Source: Syncephalastrum monosporum B8922 (lineage: Eukaryota; Mucoromycota; Mucoromycetes; Mucorales; Syncephalastraceae). From it: 31,494 bases of DNA. The stretch covers positions 1 through 31,494 of the forward strand of contig JNEN01000453.1 in NCBI GenBank assembly GCA_000697355.1. The letters are read 5' to 3'. Positions 1-8,660 of the stretch are shown here, in pieces. Positions within the stretch are counted from its first letter, which is position 1. The number at the start of each line of letters is the position of its first letter. The notes under the pieces were generated by a model. That model was given only the letters and a program-made list of their open reading frames with translations. It was not told the DNA's origin and did not search any database. The translations under genes were made by a program, and so were the position numbers.

Positions 1-241
1 GGGACGATGTGCCTGTGATTGATTATACAATGGCAGATGCAGCTTGCATATGGAACTGTGCCATTAGATAAGAGTAGCGGTACGGGATACTTCTTTACGG
101 TTTCATATGCAGTAATTGAACCGGCGATGGAGGAGTTGAATAAGTGCATGATAGCAACCGATACAACGATTGGGTATAGAGGCAAGTCTAGACTTTCTCA
201 ACGAAGACACAGCTACCCGACGGTTGATGGTTTACCACAAT
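1..241. repeat. Dispersed repeat, copy 1 (about 233 bp, may extend left of window)
   Basis: This stretch recurs at 4876-5115 in the same orientation, with about eight single-base differences by eye (roughly 96% identity). Both copies end at the same motif, GATGGTTTACCACA, after which the flanks differ completely. The plus strand has a short open frame of 78 codons in copy 1, and the minus strand of copy 2 is also open, but neither resembles a protein I recognise. I therefore treat it as a noncoding or degraded piece of a mobile element. Copy 1 starts at the window edge, so its left boundary cannot be seen. Confidence 0.85.
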
Positions 242-587
242 TATGTTTTAATTAATTTTAGAATAATTACAAATAAATTTTATGATATTTTGGTCAATAT
301 TTGCTATAGTTTTGTTACACATATATAATTAATATATCTTAAATAAATATTTTTATTAGCTTTATATATAATTATCTTTATTATATCCTTATTTTTATAT
401 TTATTTTTATATTTATAGCTGTATAATAGCTGTATAATAGCTGTATAATAGCTGTATAATAGCTGTATAATAACCTTATTTAGCCTTATTTAGCCTTATA
501 ATATATTTATATATCCATATATTTATAGGAATATGTAGACATATACTGTATGTTGATATTAATATTAATAGGTTTAGAACGTTTCTC
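242..587. other. AT-rich junction with 11-bp tandem repeats
   Basis: This gene-free segment is extremely A+T rich, unlike anything else in the window. It contains five perfect tandem copies of AGCTGTATAAT at 417-471. These are followed by imperfect CCTTATTTAG-type repeats up to about 500 and by TTTATATTTAT runs before them. It separates repeat copy 1 from the truncated 5' edge of the Ty3 element. No coding signal is visible. Confidence 0.85.
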
Positions 588-593
588 ATTCCT

Positions 594-3524
594 TTGATTG
601 AAGGTGCACAACCACCATTCGGACCAATTTACCCGCTGTCGCAAGACGAGCTCTCTGTTCTGTCCGATTACATTAAAACAAACCTCGAAAATGGATTTAT
701 ACGACCATCGACGAGCCCTGCTGGCGCGCCAATTTTGTTTGTCAAGAAAAAGGACGGGTCGCTGCGCTTATGCGTTGATTATCGAGGCCTGAACAAGGTC
801 ACAGTCAAGAATCGATATCCGCTACCACTAATAAACGAGATGCTCGACCGTTTATCTTCTGCCAGCATATTTACAAAACTCGACATTCGAAACGCCTATC
901 ATCGCATCCGAATCCATGAAGGCGATGAATGGAAAACGGCTTTTCGTACAAGATATGGGCATTTCGAGTATCAAGTCATGCCGTTCGGCCTTACAAATGC
1001 ACCAGGCTCGTTCCAAGGACTGATCAACGATGTGCTACGCGAGTACCTGGACCAATTTGTCGTGGTCTATCTGGACGACATCCTGATATTCAGCAGTGAC
1101 ACAACCACCCATCAAGAGCACGTGAAGATGGTGTTGGAAAAGCTTCGTTCGGCCGGCTTATTCGCCAAAGCCGAGAAATGCGAGTTTGACGTCGACGAAG
1201 TTGAGTTCTTGGGATTTCGAGTCGGTCATTCGGGTGTCACCGTGGACTCGAGCAAGGTCTCTTGCATCGCTGATTGGCCAACTCCAACTTCGGTGCATGA
1301 TATCCAAGTCTTTTTGGGTTTTGCCAACTTTTATCGGCGCTTCATCGCGGATTACTCGCGCATCACGACACCGCTGACAGCCCTCCTCAGAAAGAATGTA
1401 CCGTTTGTTTGGAGCCAAGCCCAAGAAGATGCTTTCAGGCTGTTAAAGGCACGCTTTACTTCCGCTCCTATCCTGCAGCATTACCAGCCTGATGTACCAA
1501 TTTTTCTGGAAACAGACGCGTCTGACTTCGCTATCGCTGGCGTCCTTAATCAGCCCAACAAGGACGGTCACCTACACCCTGTTGCTTTTCATAGTCGGAA
1601 ACTTCAACCCGCCGAAGTCAACTATGATATATACGAAAAAGAACTGCTAGCCATCGTGGATTGTTTCAGAGTTTGGCGGCATTACCTTCAAGGATCCAAT
1701 CATACGATAACGGTGTATACGGATCATAAAAATCTGGAGCATTTCATGTCATCTAAAGTCCTGAACCGACGTCACGCCCGATGGTCTCTTAAGCTTAATG
1801 AATACGACCTGGTAGTTACTTACCGCCCTGGCTCTCGAAACCCCAAGGCCGATGCCCTCTCTCGACGATCGGACATGGCCTTTAAGGGAGGGGAAAGTGA
1901 TGCCAAGCAACCGGTTACGTCTCTCTTCCGCGAAAATCACGTTGTCCTCGATGCTGTCTCTGTTGGACCCACTGACACCGACTTACAGAAAAAAATACTC
2001 GAACTGTCTCAAAATGATTCTGGCCTCAAACGTCTGATTGATTTCACCAAGAACCCATCGACCATACCACGACACATGCGCTCAAAAATGAAGCGATACC
2101 GTATCGCAGAAGGCTCAAATCTCCTTCTGTTCGACAATCGTGTCTGCATACCTGGCAATGACGACCTAAAACTTGAGCTCCTAAGGACACATCACGACTC
2201 GCCAATGGCAGGTCACTATGGACGAGCAAAAACATGCGAGCTTATGTCCCGGCATTTCCACTGGCCAGGCATGCGCAAGTTCATTAACCGCTACATTTCA
2301 AACTGCCCAGTTTGCAAGCGATCCAAACCTTCCCACCAAGCTCCTATCGGTCACCTGAAGCCCTTGCAATTACCGCAGCGTCCCTGGTCATCAATCAGCA
2401 TGGACTTTATTGTCGGCCTTCCTAGCTCGAATGGTTACAACGCTATATGGGTAGTGGTCGACAGACTTACTAAAATGGCGCATTTTGTCCCGTGCAAGGA
2501 TACCATAAATGCTCAAGAACTTGCGTCTGCTTTCGTCAAGGATATATTTCGACTACACGGGCTTCCGGAGGAGATCATTTCTGACCGAGGATCAGTATTC
2601 ACGTCGCGTTTCTGGCAGTCCCTGCTTAAACTCCTTGATATAAAATCAAGCATGTCTACCGCGTTTCACCCGCAGACAGACGGACAAACCGAACGTGTTA
2701 ATGCTATCCTCGAGCAATACCTCCGCGCATATCTGAACTATCAGCAGGATAATTGGGTCTCTCTTTTGCCCTTCGCTGAATTCAGTTATAACAACTCCGT
2801 CCAGGCTACAACGAAGCGCACACCCTTCGAAGCAAGTTTCGGTTTTCATCCACGCTTCTCATTAGTATCATCACCTACATCGTCAAGCATATCAGCACTC
2901 TCCCAGAACTTCTGCCAGGAATTGCAATCCTTGCATGAAACTCTCAAGTCGGAAATAGCTCTTGCCCAGCAGCAGCAAGCGGCGTATTATAATCAGCGAC
3001 ATCGACCCACACCTACCTACCACGAAGGCGACATGGTATATTTGTCCTCAAAAAATATCAAAACCACACGCCCGTCGCCTAAGCTCGACCATGTACGACT
3101 TGGTCCGTTTAAGATCGTTTCCGCTGTCGGCTCGCATGCTTATAAGTTAGACCTACCGGCCTCGATGGCAGTACATCCAGTTTTCCATGTCAACCTGTTG
3201 ACTCCTCGAGACGACCCCGCTCTACCGGATATTCCGCAGCGGTCATCGTCTCCCCCACCGCCCGTTGAAGTTCAGAACGAAGAGCATTACGAGGTTGAGT
3301 CTATTTTAGACAGTCGCTGGTATCGTCGACAACTGCAGTATTTAGTTGCATGGAAGGGTTATGAGGACCCCTCCGAAAACACATGGGAGCCAGTCAGTAA
3401 TCTTTGGAATGCCAACGAAGCACGCGCCGACTTTCATGCTCGCTACCCCGATAAACCGGGACGCCCTTCTCCAGCCACATCTAGCCCTTATAACACTCGC
3501 CGTTCTCGCCATGCTCGACCTTAG
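594..3524 (+). CDS. pol: Ty3/gypsy Pol polyprotein (RT-RNaseH-integrase-chromodomain), 5' partial
   Basis: This frame encodes the replication and integration enzymes of the retrotransposon. Residues counted from 594: RT spans about 1-240 with the catalytic YLDD at 159-162. RNase H follows, with ETDAS near 306 and YTDHKNL near 375. The integrase zinc knuckle (HH...CPVCK) starts near 533. The integrase catalytic core has D604 (SMDFIV), D664 (ISDRG) and E700 (GQTERVN), i.e. DD35E spacing. A chromodomain lies near 897-953 (YLVAWKGY, NTWEPVSNL). Position 594 is a TTG codon, not a real start: IPLIEGAQPP just before it is the middle of a Pol protein, and the frame stays open upstream into AT-rich DNA. 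No stop or frameshift interrupts it for 976 codons, so the loss of the 5' half may be fairly recent. It ends 12 bases before the LTR, as expected. Confidence 0.95.
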   Translation: MIEGAQPPFGPIYPLSQDELSVLSDYIKTNLENGFIRPSTSPAGAPILFVKKKDGSLRLCVDYRGLNKVTVKNRYPLPLINEMLDRLSSASIFTKLDIRNAYHRIRIHEGDEWKTAFRTRYGHFEYQVMPFGLTNAPGSFQGLINDVLREYLDQFVVVYLDDILIFSSDTTTHQEHVKMVLEKLRSAGLFAKAEKCEFDVDEVEFLGFRVGHSGVTVDSSKVSCIADWPTPTSVHDIQVFLGFANFYRRFIADYSRITTPLTALLRKNVPFVWSQAQEDAFRLLKARFTSAPILQHYQPDVPIFLETDASDFAIAGVLNQPNKDGHLHPVAFHSRKLQPAEVNYDIYEKELLAIVDCFRVWRHYLQGSNHTITVYTDHKNLEHFMSSKVLNRRHARWSLKLNEYDLVVTYRPGSRNPKADALSRRSDMAFKGGESDAKQPVTSLFRENHVVLDAVSVGPTDTDLQKKILELSQNDSGLKRLIDFTKNPSTIPRHMRSKMKRYRIAEGSNLLLFDNRVCIPGNDDLKLELLRTHHDSPMAGHYGRAKTCELMSRHFHWPGMRKFINRYISNCPVCKRSKPSHQAPIGHLKPLQLPQRPWSSISMDFIVGLPSSNGYNAIWVVVDRLTKMAHFVPCKDTINAQELASAFVKDIFRLHGLPEEIISDRGSVFTSRFWQSLLKLLDIKSSMSTAFHPQTDGQTERVNAILEQYLRAYLNYQQDNWVSLLPFAEFSYNNSVQATTKRTPFEASFGFHPRFSLVSSPTSSSISALSQNFCQELQSLHETLKSEIALAQQQQAAYYNQRHRPTPTYHEGDMVYLSSKNIKTTRPSPKLDHVRLGPFKIVSAVGSHAYKLDLPASMAVHPVFHVNLLTPRDDPALPDIPQRSSSPPPPVEVQNEEHYEVESILDSRWYRRQLQYLVAWKGYEDPSENTWEPVSNLWNANEARADFHARYPDKPGRPSPATSSPYNTRRSRHARP

Positions 3525-3536
3525 GAGGGGAGGTAA

Positions 3537-4124
3537 TGTCACGATCAAAACACGACCACCAAGTTATGGTCGTACTACCTTCCCGTTTTGACGCATACTT
3601 CCTTTCCTTTGCATTGTGTTGTTTTCGTTTACCATTTCCCTTTTACACGTCTACTCATAACATTCCCTTTTCGATATCACAACAAGCACCTTTTCCGTCC
3701 ACCTTCCAATCCATCATCATCCGTATAAATAGTTTTCTATTTTGTATTAAATATATCATCAGATTATCTTGCCATATTCTCTCCTAGTCCTCTCTTGTCT
3801 CTGTCTCGTGTCTTGTCTCTGTCAAGTCCCTTAAAGATCCTCGTGCAAGCCAAGTCCTGAATCTCTGTCTGTATCTTTGTATCCGTCTACCTCGCTTCCA
3901 GTTGTAGAGTCACATCTCGCTCGCTCTACTTGCTTACTGCTTCTTGTCTCTGGTTGCCTCGTATGTCCCTGGACCATTGTGAAGACGAAGGATTTTGATA
4001 TATAATCTCCTGTAGAATAGTTCCTGTCTACTGTGGCATATATCCCTTGTATTGTCTCGATCTTTGTTATATAATCCTCAGTTCGGTATGTACCTTGTCT
4101 GGAGGCGTAGAGTAGTGCCTAACA
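3537..4124 (+). repeat. 3' LTR of the Ty3 element (about 588 bp)
   Basis: It begins with TGTCACG directly after the polypurine tract, the normal position and sequence type for a Ty3 LTR. A TATA box (TATAAA, 3724-3729) lies in the proximal third, and CT-rich transcribed-looking sequence follows. The right end is inferred from a terminal ...AACA at 4121-4124. No second LTR copy is in the window to confirm either end. Confidence 0.75.
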
Positions 4125-4131
4125 CCCCGTC

Positions 4132-4656
4132 TTAGTCCTGTAATCCTTCCCCCTTTTGTCTTGTCCTGTCCTGTCCTGTCCTCATCACGACAGGCAAGCT
4201 GCTAGGCACGATATGCGACCCGGGAGCAACTGGCTTAGGAGCTGGTTGCTGCTCCTTCGCGCGGCGTTCCTGGACAGCCCGGAAGAAATCGAGACGCTCC
4301 GTCCATTCTCGGTGTCTGTCCTTGGCCTCCTCGAACTGTTGGCGCGACATCATCACGGATTCTTGGACCATGATTTCGGCCTCACGGACGTTCTCCTCCA
4401 AGCGGGCCAACGTCTCAGCTTCGGTCTTGCGGCCGGACGAGGTAGGGGTCTTCTGCTGCGAAGACGTCCAGGGAGCACCGTCGGCCTCAGGGTGCGCCTC
4501 GGACATGTCAACGTCCTCCTTGGCGGCATCGGTTTCTTGCGTGGCGGTGGCCACGGGTGTCGACTCCACGACAGGGGAAGCTTGCTCAACACCATTGGTC
4601 AGAAGACCAGCGGGAACGGCAGAGGTAGGAGTAGTGGGAGTGGTAGGAGTAGACAT
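4132..4656 (-). CDS. Gag-like N-terminal fragment, 174 aa (truncated by the LTR side)
   Basis: The minus-strand ORF starts with a Thr/Pro-rich segment (MSTPTTPTTPTSAVP), then an acidic patch, then a strongly charged helical stretch (LARLEENVREAEIMVQ to RRAKEQQ, about residues 83-138) and a short Pro-rich segment. The last 20 or so codons read through CCTGT tandem repeats (4161-4183) next to the LTR, so the natural C-terminus is lost. The layout (disordered N-terminus, helical region, then a segment leading to a missing core) resembles Gag leaders of fungal Ty3 elements, but no capsid core or zinc knuckle is present, so the call is tentative. A second ORF start with a similar upstream leader lies at 5260. 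It could also be the stump of a host coiled-coil gene. Confidence 0.45.
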   Translation of the reverse strand: MSTPTTPTTPTSAVPAGLLTNGVEQASPVVESTPVATATQETDAAKEDVDMSEAHPEADGAPWTSSQQKTPTSSGRKTEAETLARLEENVREAEIMVQESVMMSRQQFEEAKDRHREWTERLDFFRAVQERRAKEQQPAPKPVAPGSHIVPSSLPVVMRTGQDRTRQKGEGLQD

Positions 4657-4875
4657 GGTGGAATATAAGTAAAGAATTCACTTAAAAAAATGAGATGTAG
4701 AGAGAAATTGACAGGTAAAAGGAACAAGAGAGTAAGTGAGACTGAACTTATATTAAAGTTGAGTATGATATGATATGTCTACGTCTAATTATTAGGAAGT
4801 CTTTTATAGACTTCAATATGTTTCATCCAGCTGAGTAAAGAGAACCAGTGATAAGATAATAAAATATTTTCATCA
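4657..4875 (-). other. Leader upstream of gag-like fragment A
   Basis: Reading away from the ATG at 4656, the leader shares a pattern with the one above 5260: GAATTCAC(G/T)TAAAAAAATG at about 4673-4691, and later GTACGTGAGACTG / GTAAGTGAGACTG near 4732-4744. The alignment between them is gapped but clearly non-random. The remainder up to 4875 is AT-rich with nothing recognisable. Confidence 0.5.
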
Positions 4876-5115
4876 GGAACCATGTGCCTGTGATTGAATA
4901 TACAATGGCAGATGCAGCTTGCATATAAAACTGTGCCATTAGATATGAGTAGCGGTACGGAATACTTCTTTACGGTTTCATATGCAGTAATTGAACCGGC
5001 GATGGAGGAGTCGAATAAGTGCATGATAGCAACCGATACAACGATTGGGTATAGAGGCAAGTCTAGACTTTCTCAACGAAGACACAGTTACCCGACGGGT
5101 GATGGTTTACCACAG
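4876..5115. repeat. Dispersed repeat, copy 2 (about 233 bp)
   Basis: This near-identical copy of 1-241 lies in the same orientation, on the far side of the Ty3 element. It ends at GATGGTTTACCACA exactly where the second gag-like fragment begins to be readable. The repeat interrupts that gene: its minus-strand frame runs from gag-like sequence straight into the repeat. This suggests that the repeat inserted into, or recombined with, the second gag-like gene. Confidence 0.85.
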
Positions 5116-5260
5116 GGAGAGGCGCAACATCGGCCATCTCCGTGTCCTCGGCGCTTTTGCGCACAGGGGGCAAAGCGGGACCGGAAAACACAGGAACATG
5201 TTCCTGGTTGGGGGCGGCAACGGCGTTGAGAACAGGCGAGGTGGGGTTGGAAAGAGACAT
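5113..5260 (-). pseudogene. Second gag-like 5' fragment (about 49 codons)
   Basis: The minus-strand frame from ATG 5260 encodes MSLSNPTSPVLNAVAAPNQ and continues to an acidic segment (SAEDTEMADVAP). This matches the organisation of the fragment at 4656 (PTS, V-A-P, then ED-x-x-M). It is cut off by dispersed repeat copy 2 at about 5113. The leader beyond 5260 resembles that of fragment A. The two are probably start regions of related retroelements or duplicated genes, not functional proteins. Confidence 0.5.
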
Positions 5261-5570
5261 CTTGGGAATTCACGTAAAAAAATGTGATGTGGGCGAGGTA
5301 GGAATGGTGGTTGGTGTAGTAACAGGTAACAGAAAAGTACGTGAGACTGGTCTTTACTCGTAGGAAAAGTGAAAGAGAAAGATCTAGATGCTCTATCCGA
5401 TTATAATCTAGTAACAGATTTGAGAGAGGACGGAGTGACCAGAACCAGTTCAGTGTGACATTATAATAGAATTGTACTTCATACAAGTTGTACTTGTACT
5501 AGGCGGTGATTGTAATAATAGTGATGGAGTAAAGGTGTTCATGACGAGCAACCGTTTCAATGATTAGACA

Positions 5571-5636
5571 CAGATGTGGGTATAGACCGCTTTACTAAAG
5601 CCGGGTTGACCTGACAGATGATGGTTTATCACAATC
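5571..5636. repeat. Possible degenerate trace of the dispersed repeat (right end)
   Basis: The segment contains TGGGTATAGA followed, after a diverged middle, by GATGGTTTATCACA. These match the right-hand part of the 233-bp repeat (GGGTATAGAGG ... GATGGTTTACCACA) in the same orientation. It lies immediately before the RT fragment that starts at about 5641. Similarity is limited to two short blocks, so this is tentative. Confidence 0.4.
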
Positions 5637-5640
5637 CGCG

Positions 5641-6245
5641 ATTTATTCCATCTTCTGCAAGGAGCGTCAGTATTCACTACGCTGGATCTCAAGAGCGCAT
5701 TCCATCGATTTGAAATTTTTCCTGAACACAGGCCCAAGACCACGTTTACATTTAAAGGAAGACAATACATGTTCAGAGGTTGCCCATTCGGACTAAAGCC
5801 TATCTCTTCCAAATTTCAACGTGTCATGAATATTATTTTTCATGGTATGCCTTTGTACTCTGCTTTGTTGATGACGTTGTTATTTTTTCCAACAGCTTTG
5901 AAGAGCACATCAAACATGTACAACAAGCAATTGCAAAACTCACGACAGCAAATCTTATTCTCAATCCGGACAAGTGCCATTTTGCCCAATCCTCGGTCTA
6001 CCTTCTCGGTTTTTGCGTGTCCTCCCGTGGAGTCTCCTTGGACCAACGTAAAGTATCTAACGTCCAAGACTGGCCACAACCGAAAACAGGTAAAGACATA
6101 CAACGTTTTCTCAGCGTTATCAATTATTTTCGGGAACACATCCCAAACGTTTCCACGCTTACAGCTCCCCTTGACGAGTTAAGGTTACAAAATCAATTGC
6201 ATGACATCTGGACGGGCCAGCACACGAAAGCTTTTCACGCTCCTA
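5641..6245 (+). pseudogene. Frameshifted reverse-transcriptase fragment of a second Ty3 lineage
   Basis: Translation from 5641 gives DLFHLLQGASVFTTLDLKSA, then the FRGCPFGL region up to about 5858. One base is then missing and the frame moves to CFVDDVVIFS, followed by the connection segment (LNPDKCHF, SSVYLLGFCVS, IQRFLSVINYFREHIPN). The catalytic motif is FVDD, not the YLDD of the neighbouring element, so the two come from different lineages. The fragment lacks the RT N-terminus, RNase H and integrase. Recognisable similarity fades near 6245 (WTGQHTKAFHA). Confidence 0.88.
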
Positions 6246-6307
6246 ACAAACAACACCAGGAGGGTGCAGAGATCACCGAGGCTCTTTTTGCTGCGCCTAC
6301 GGATAAG

Positions 6308-6600
6308 GAACCCACATCCGAGGACGGAGTGGAGGCAACACCGATTGTGTTAGCGACAGCGACACACAATCATAAAGTTGCCGAAACGAAGTCCTCGGAT
6401 GTGGGGTCCCGCCCTGAGACATGCACTATATCGTAAAGTTGGTCCCGCCCATTTCGAGGCGCACAAGAAAGAGACCACACGTAGCATGAAAGGTGCTAAG
6501 GAGTATACACATAGCAGAGATTTAATTTATATACGAAAAATAAAGCGTGGCTTGGAGGGAACAACCCACATCCTCAGACTTCGTTTCGGCAACTTCATGA
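6308..6600. repeat. Three-copy 36-bp module forming an inverted repeat
   Basis: Copy i at about 6310-6345 reads ACCCACATCCGAGGAC...GGCAAC. Copy ii at 6371-6407 is the reverse complement. Copy iii at 6564-6599 is in the direct orientation again (CCCACATCCTCAGACTTCG...). Copies ii and iii pair over about 32 of 36 positions around a 156-bp loop, like terminal inverted repeats of a small MITE-type element. Copies i and ii form a tighter stem-loop with a mismatched centre. A GGTCCCGCCC motif is also repeated at about 6405 and 6440. Confidence 0.7.
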
Positions 6601-6762
6601 TTTCTCACTTATTGTGCTACGGGAATTTTTTATTTTCACATTTGATATGCTATACACTACAGTACACCTATGTGTCAGCCGAGAATTATTTATAATGCAA
6701 AAGGAAGAGGAGGCGCCTCGGAACGGGGTGGGGAGACGAGGGACAGAGAGGCAGCGACCGAG

Positions 6763-8660
6763 TCAGCATCGGAACGCTGCTGTCACAGCGGCCTTCACGC
6801 TTTTGTTTGCCTTGGCAATTTGCGGGATCAGCGATCTGGCGATCTTCTCAACAATACTATTGAGCTCCTTGTTGCTCATGATTTCAATGTTTAGGCATTC
6901 AGGAGTGTCAAACAAAGCAAGGATCTCCTGGAAGTATGCCTTCATCTGCGTATCGCTTTTAATTCTGACCGCCAGCAATTCCACCTTGCTTCGCGCTAGT
7001 TGTGGTCGACCTTGAATCATGCTCGTTGCAATTGTTTGCAAGAGCAGCGAGCCAGTGCGATAGCTCGCATCATCGTGTGCGGCGTCATAATTGGCCAATG
7101 TGAAGACCGTGTAAGGCCTTGTCGCCAAATCGTTGACCGGTTCGTTCGCAGATCGGCACTGAAGATAGGTAGATGAGTGGTGAAATCGTGTGCGTAATTG
7201 GCGCAGCTGGTAGAGTTTGTCGAACGTGTCGATAGCACTTGCGTCTTCCTGGTGAGCCAATTTTTTGGCTGCGTCCCAGGCGGACTCCTTGAGATAAATA
7301 TGGGTTTCCAAGGACTCCTGGTGATTTTCAAGTACAAATCTCGACGTCGTCGCGCCCACGTCAGGCTCCAATTCCTTGTCAATTCGCAAGCTGGACGTGA
7401 TCAATGCATTAAAAGTCTTGGAACCTACGAGCAGCTTTTTTCCATCAGCGTCGAGGAGTGTGGTGGGCCAGACATTGGCATAGTAACATTTATGCGGCGG
7501 TAATGATGTCGGAGATGTCGTGTCAAGCTTGACACGAAAGCTCTCACGATGAGAATCAAGGACTCGCTGCCTGCCATATATCTCCACAGAGTTGACAATA
7601 ACAGCCTTGCCAGTGGGCGAATGCACCATGATCATGCCAGCAAGCAAACGGCTGCAGGCATACCGCATTTGTGGATGAATTGTCCAATCATCGTTCAAGA
7701 AGGTAGATAATTCGTCATTCATCTCCACATAGTTGTCTTGCAAGAGGAGCTTTGCGTACGGTCCAGATGCAAGAACGCTGTATAGAGAAGACGAAATGCT
7801 GGGTAAAATAGGTTCCTCCCGTATCCGCTTTCGAGCTGGTGATGGGCAGACGTTCATGGTGCTGTTTAGACGCGGAAGGTGAGATTGATGCGTGAGCGCA
7901 TTGGCTTCTCCGTGGCTTTCAGTCGTCAAAGACAATGGCCGGAGCTTGTAACTGTCCATAATGCTAAGCACACGTTGCTGCTCGTCACGTCCCCAGTCAG
8001 TGGCCTCACACGCGTGAAGTACTGCATGGTCATATTCGCGTTTGGAAGTGGTAATGGCAGAGCAGTCGAGGGATGGGAAAGATGACAGATTTACGGCCAC
8101 AATGGCTCTTGGGTCAAGTTCATCGTCTAATTCGTCCTCGCCTGTCGATTGATAGGTATGTGAGCGGTAAAGTATACAGAGATGAAATAAGATGAAGTAA
8201 CCTTGGACATCCCCAGCAACGGACGAGCTTGGGACATCAGACTCATGGCTCTCTTCATCTTGATCTGTGGAGAGATACCAACAAATAGTTAGACGATAAT
8301 CAGCGACATCGTGAGGAAGGAGCTGACACTCATCGACTCGAACTTACAGAATCTGATGGTATTGAGGATGGCACATGTTGAAATATGCTTTTCAAATCCC
8401 TTTGTTGTCGCGAATTTCTTCTGCTCAGGGTCACATACACAGTTGAACATGCCATCTTGTCGTCTCAAGCGTATTTCACGACCTGTTGTCAACAAAAAAC
8501 AAACCATGAGGAATCATATGCTATTCCTTGCTCAAGTGAAATTACCCTCCACGTCGATCGCTAAACCAAAGTTGCGATGCGTTTGTGTCTTGTGAGCACT
8601 GAGAGAAGCCTCTCCGCTATACGATTTGCCGCACGTGGAACATGTTATTTTTGGAGGCAT
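6763..8660 (-). CDS. C2H2 zinc-finger protein of unrecognised family, 563 aa, 4 exons
   Basis: Exons on the minus strand are 8660-8546, 8482-8348, 8264-8202 and 8141-6763. Introns are 63, 83 and 60 nt with GT...AG ends, and the reading frame holds across all three. The total is 564 codons including the stop. Residues 1-38 carry a C2H2 finger (TCSTCGKSYSGEASLSAHKT, then H). Residues 39-83 hold a second Cys/His cluster (FNCVCDPEQKKF...GFEKHISTC). An acidic linker follows, then about 440 residues with no domain I recognise, mostly predicted helical. The two fingers suggest nucleic-acid binding, which is inference. A decayed second copy lies at 12311-13031 facing away, and promoter and 3' flank are also duplicated, so this is a dispersed family. 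It may be a host gene family or cargo of a mobile element. Confidence 0.85.

Larger units (their letters stand above)
585..4124 (+). mobile_element. Ty3/gypsy chromovirus, 5'-truncated, with 3' LTR
   Basis: The segment carries reverse transcriptase, RNase H, integrase and a chromodomain in one frame, then a polypurine tract (3524-3533, GGAGGGGAGG) and an LTR beginning TGTCACG at 3537. The order RT-RNaseH-IN-chromodomain is that of Ty3/Metaviridae chromoviruses. Gag, protease, primer-binding site and 5' LTR are missing; the sequence turns AT-rich just before the RT domain. The right edge is placed at an AACA before CCCCG, but without a second LTR this is approximate. The element is non-autonomous as it stands. 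Confidence 0.9.

Noticed and set aside
4156..4672. Plus-strand ORFs of 170 and 116 codons
   Set aside because: They are opposite-strand shadows of the gag-like fragment, with arginine/glycine-rich composition typical of an antisense frame.
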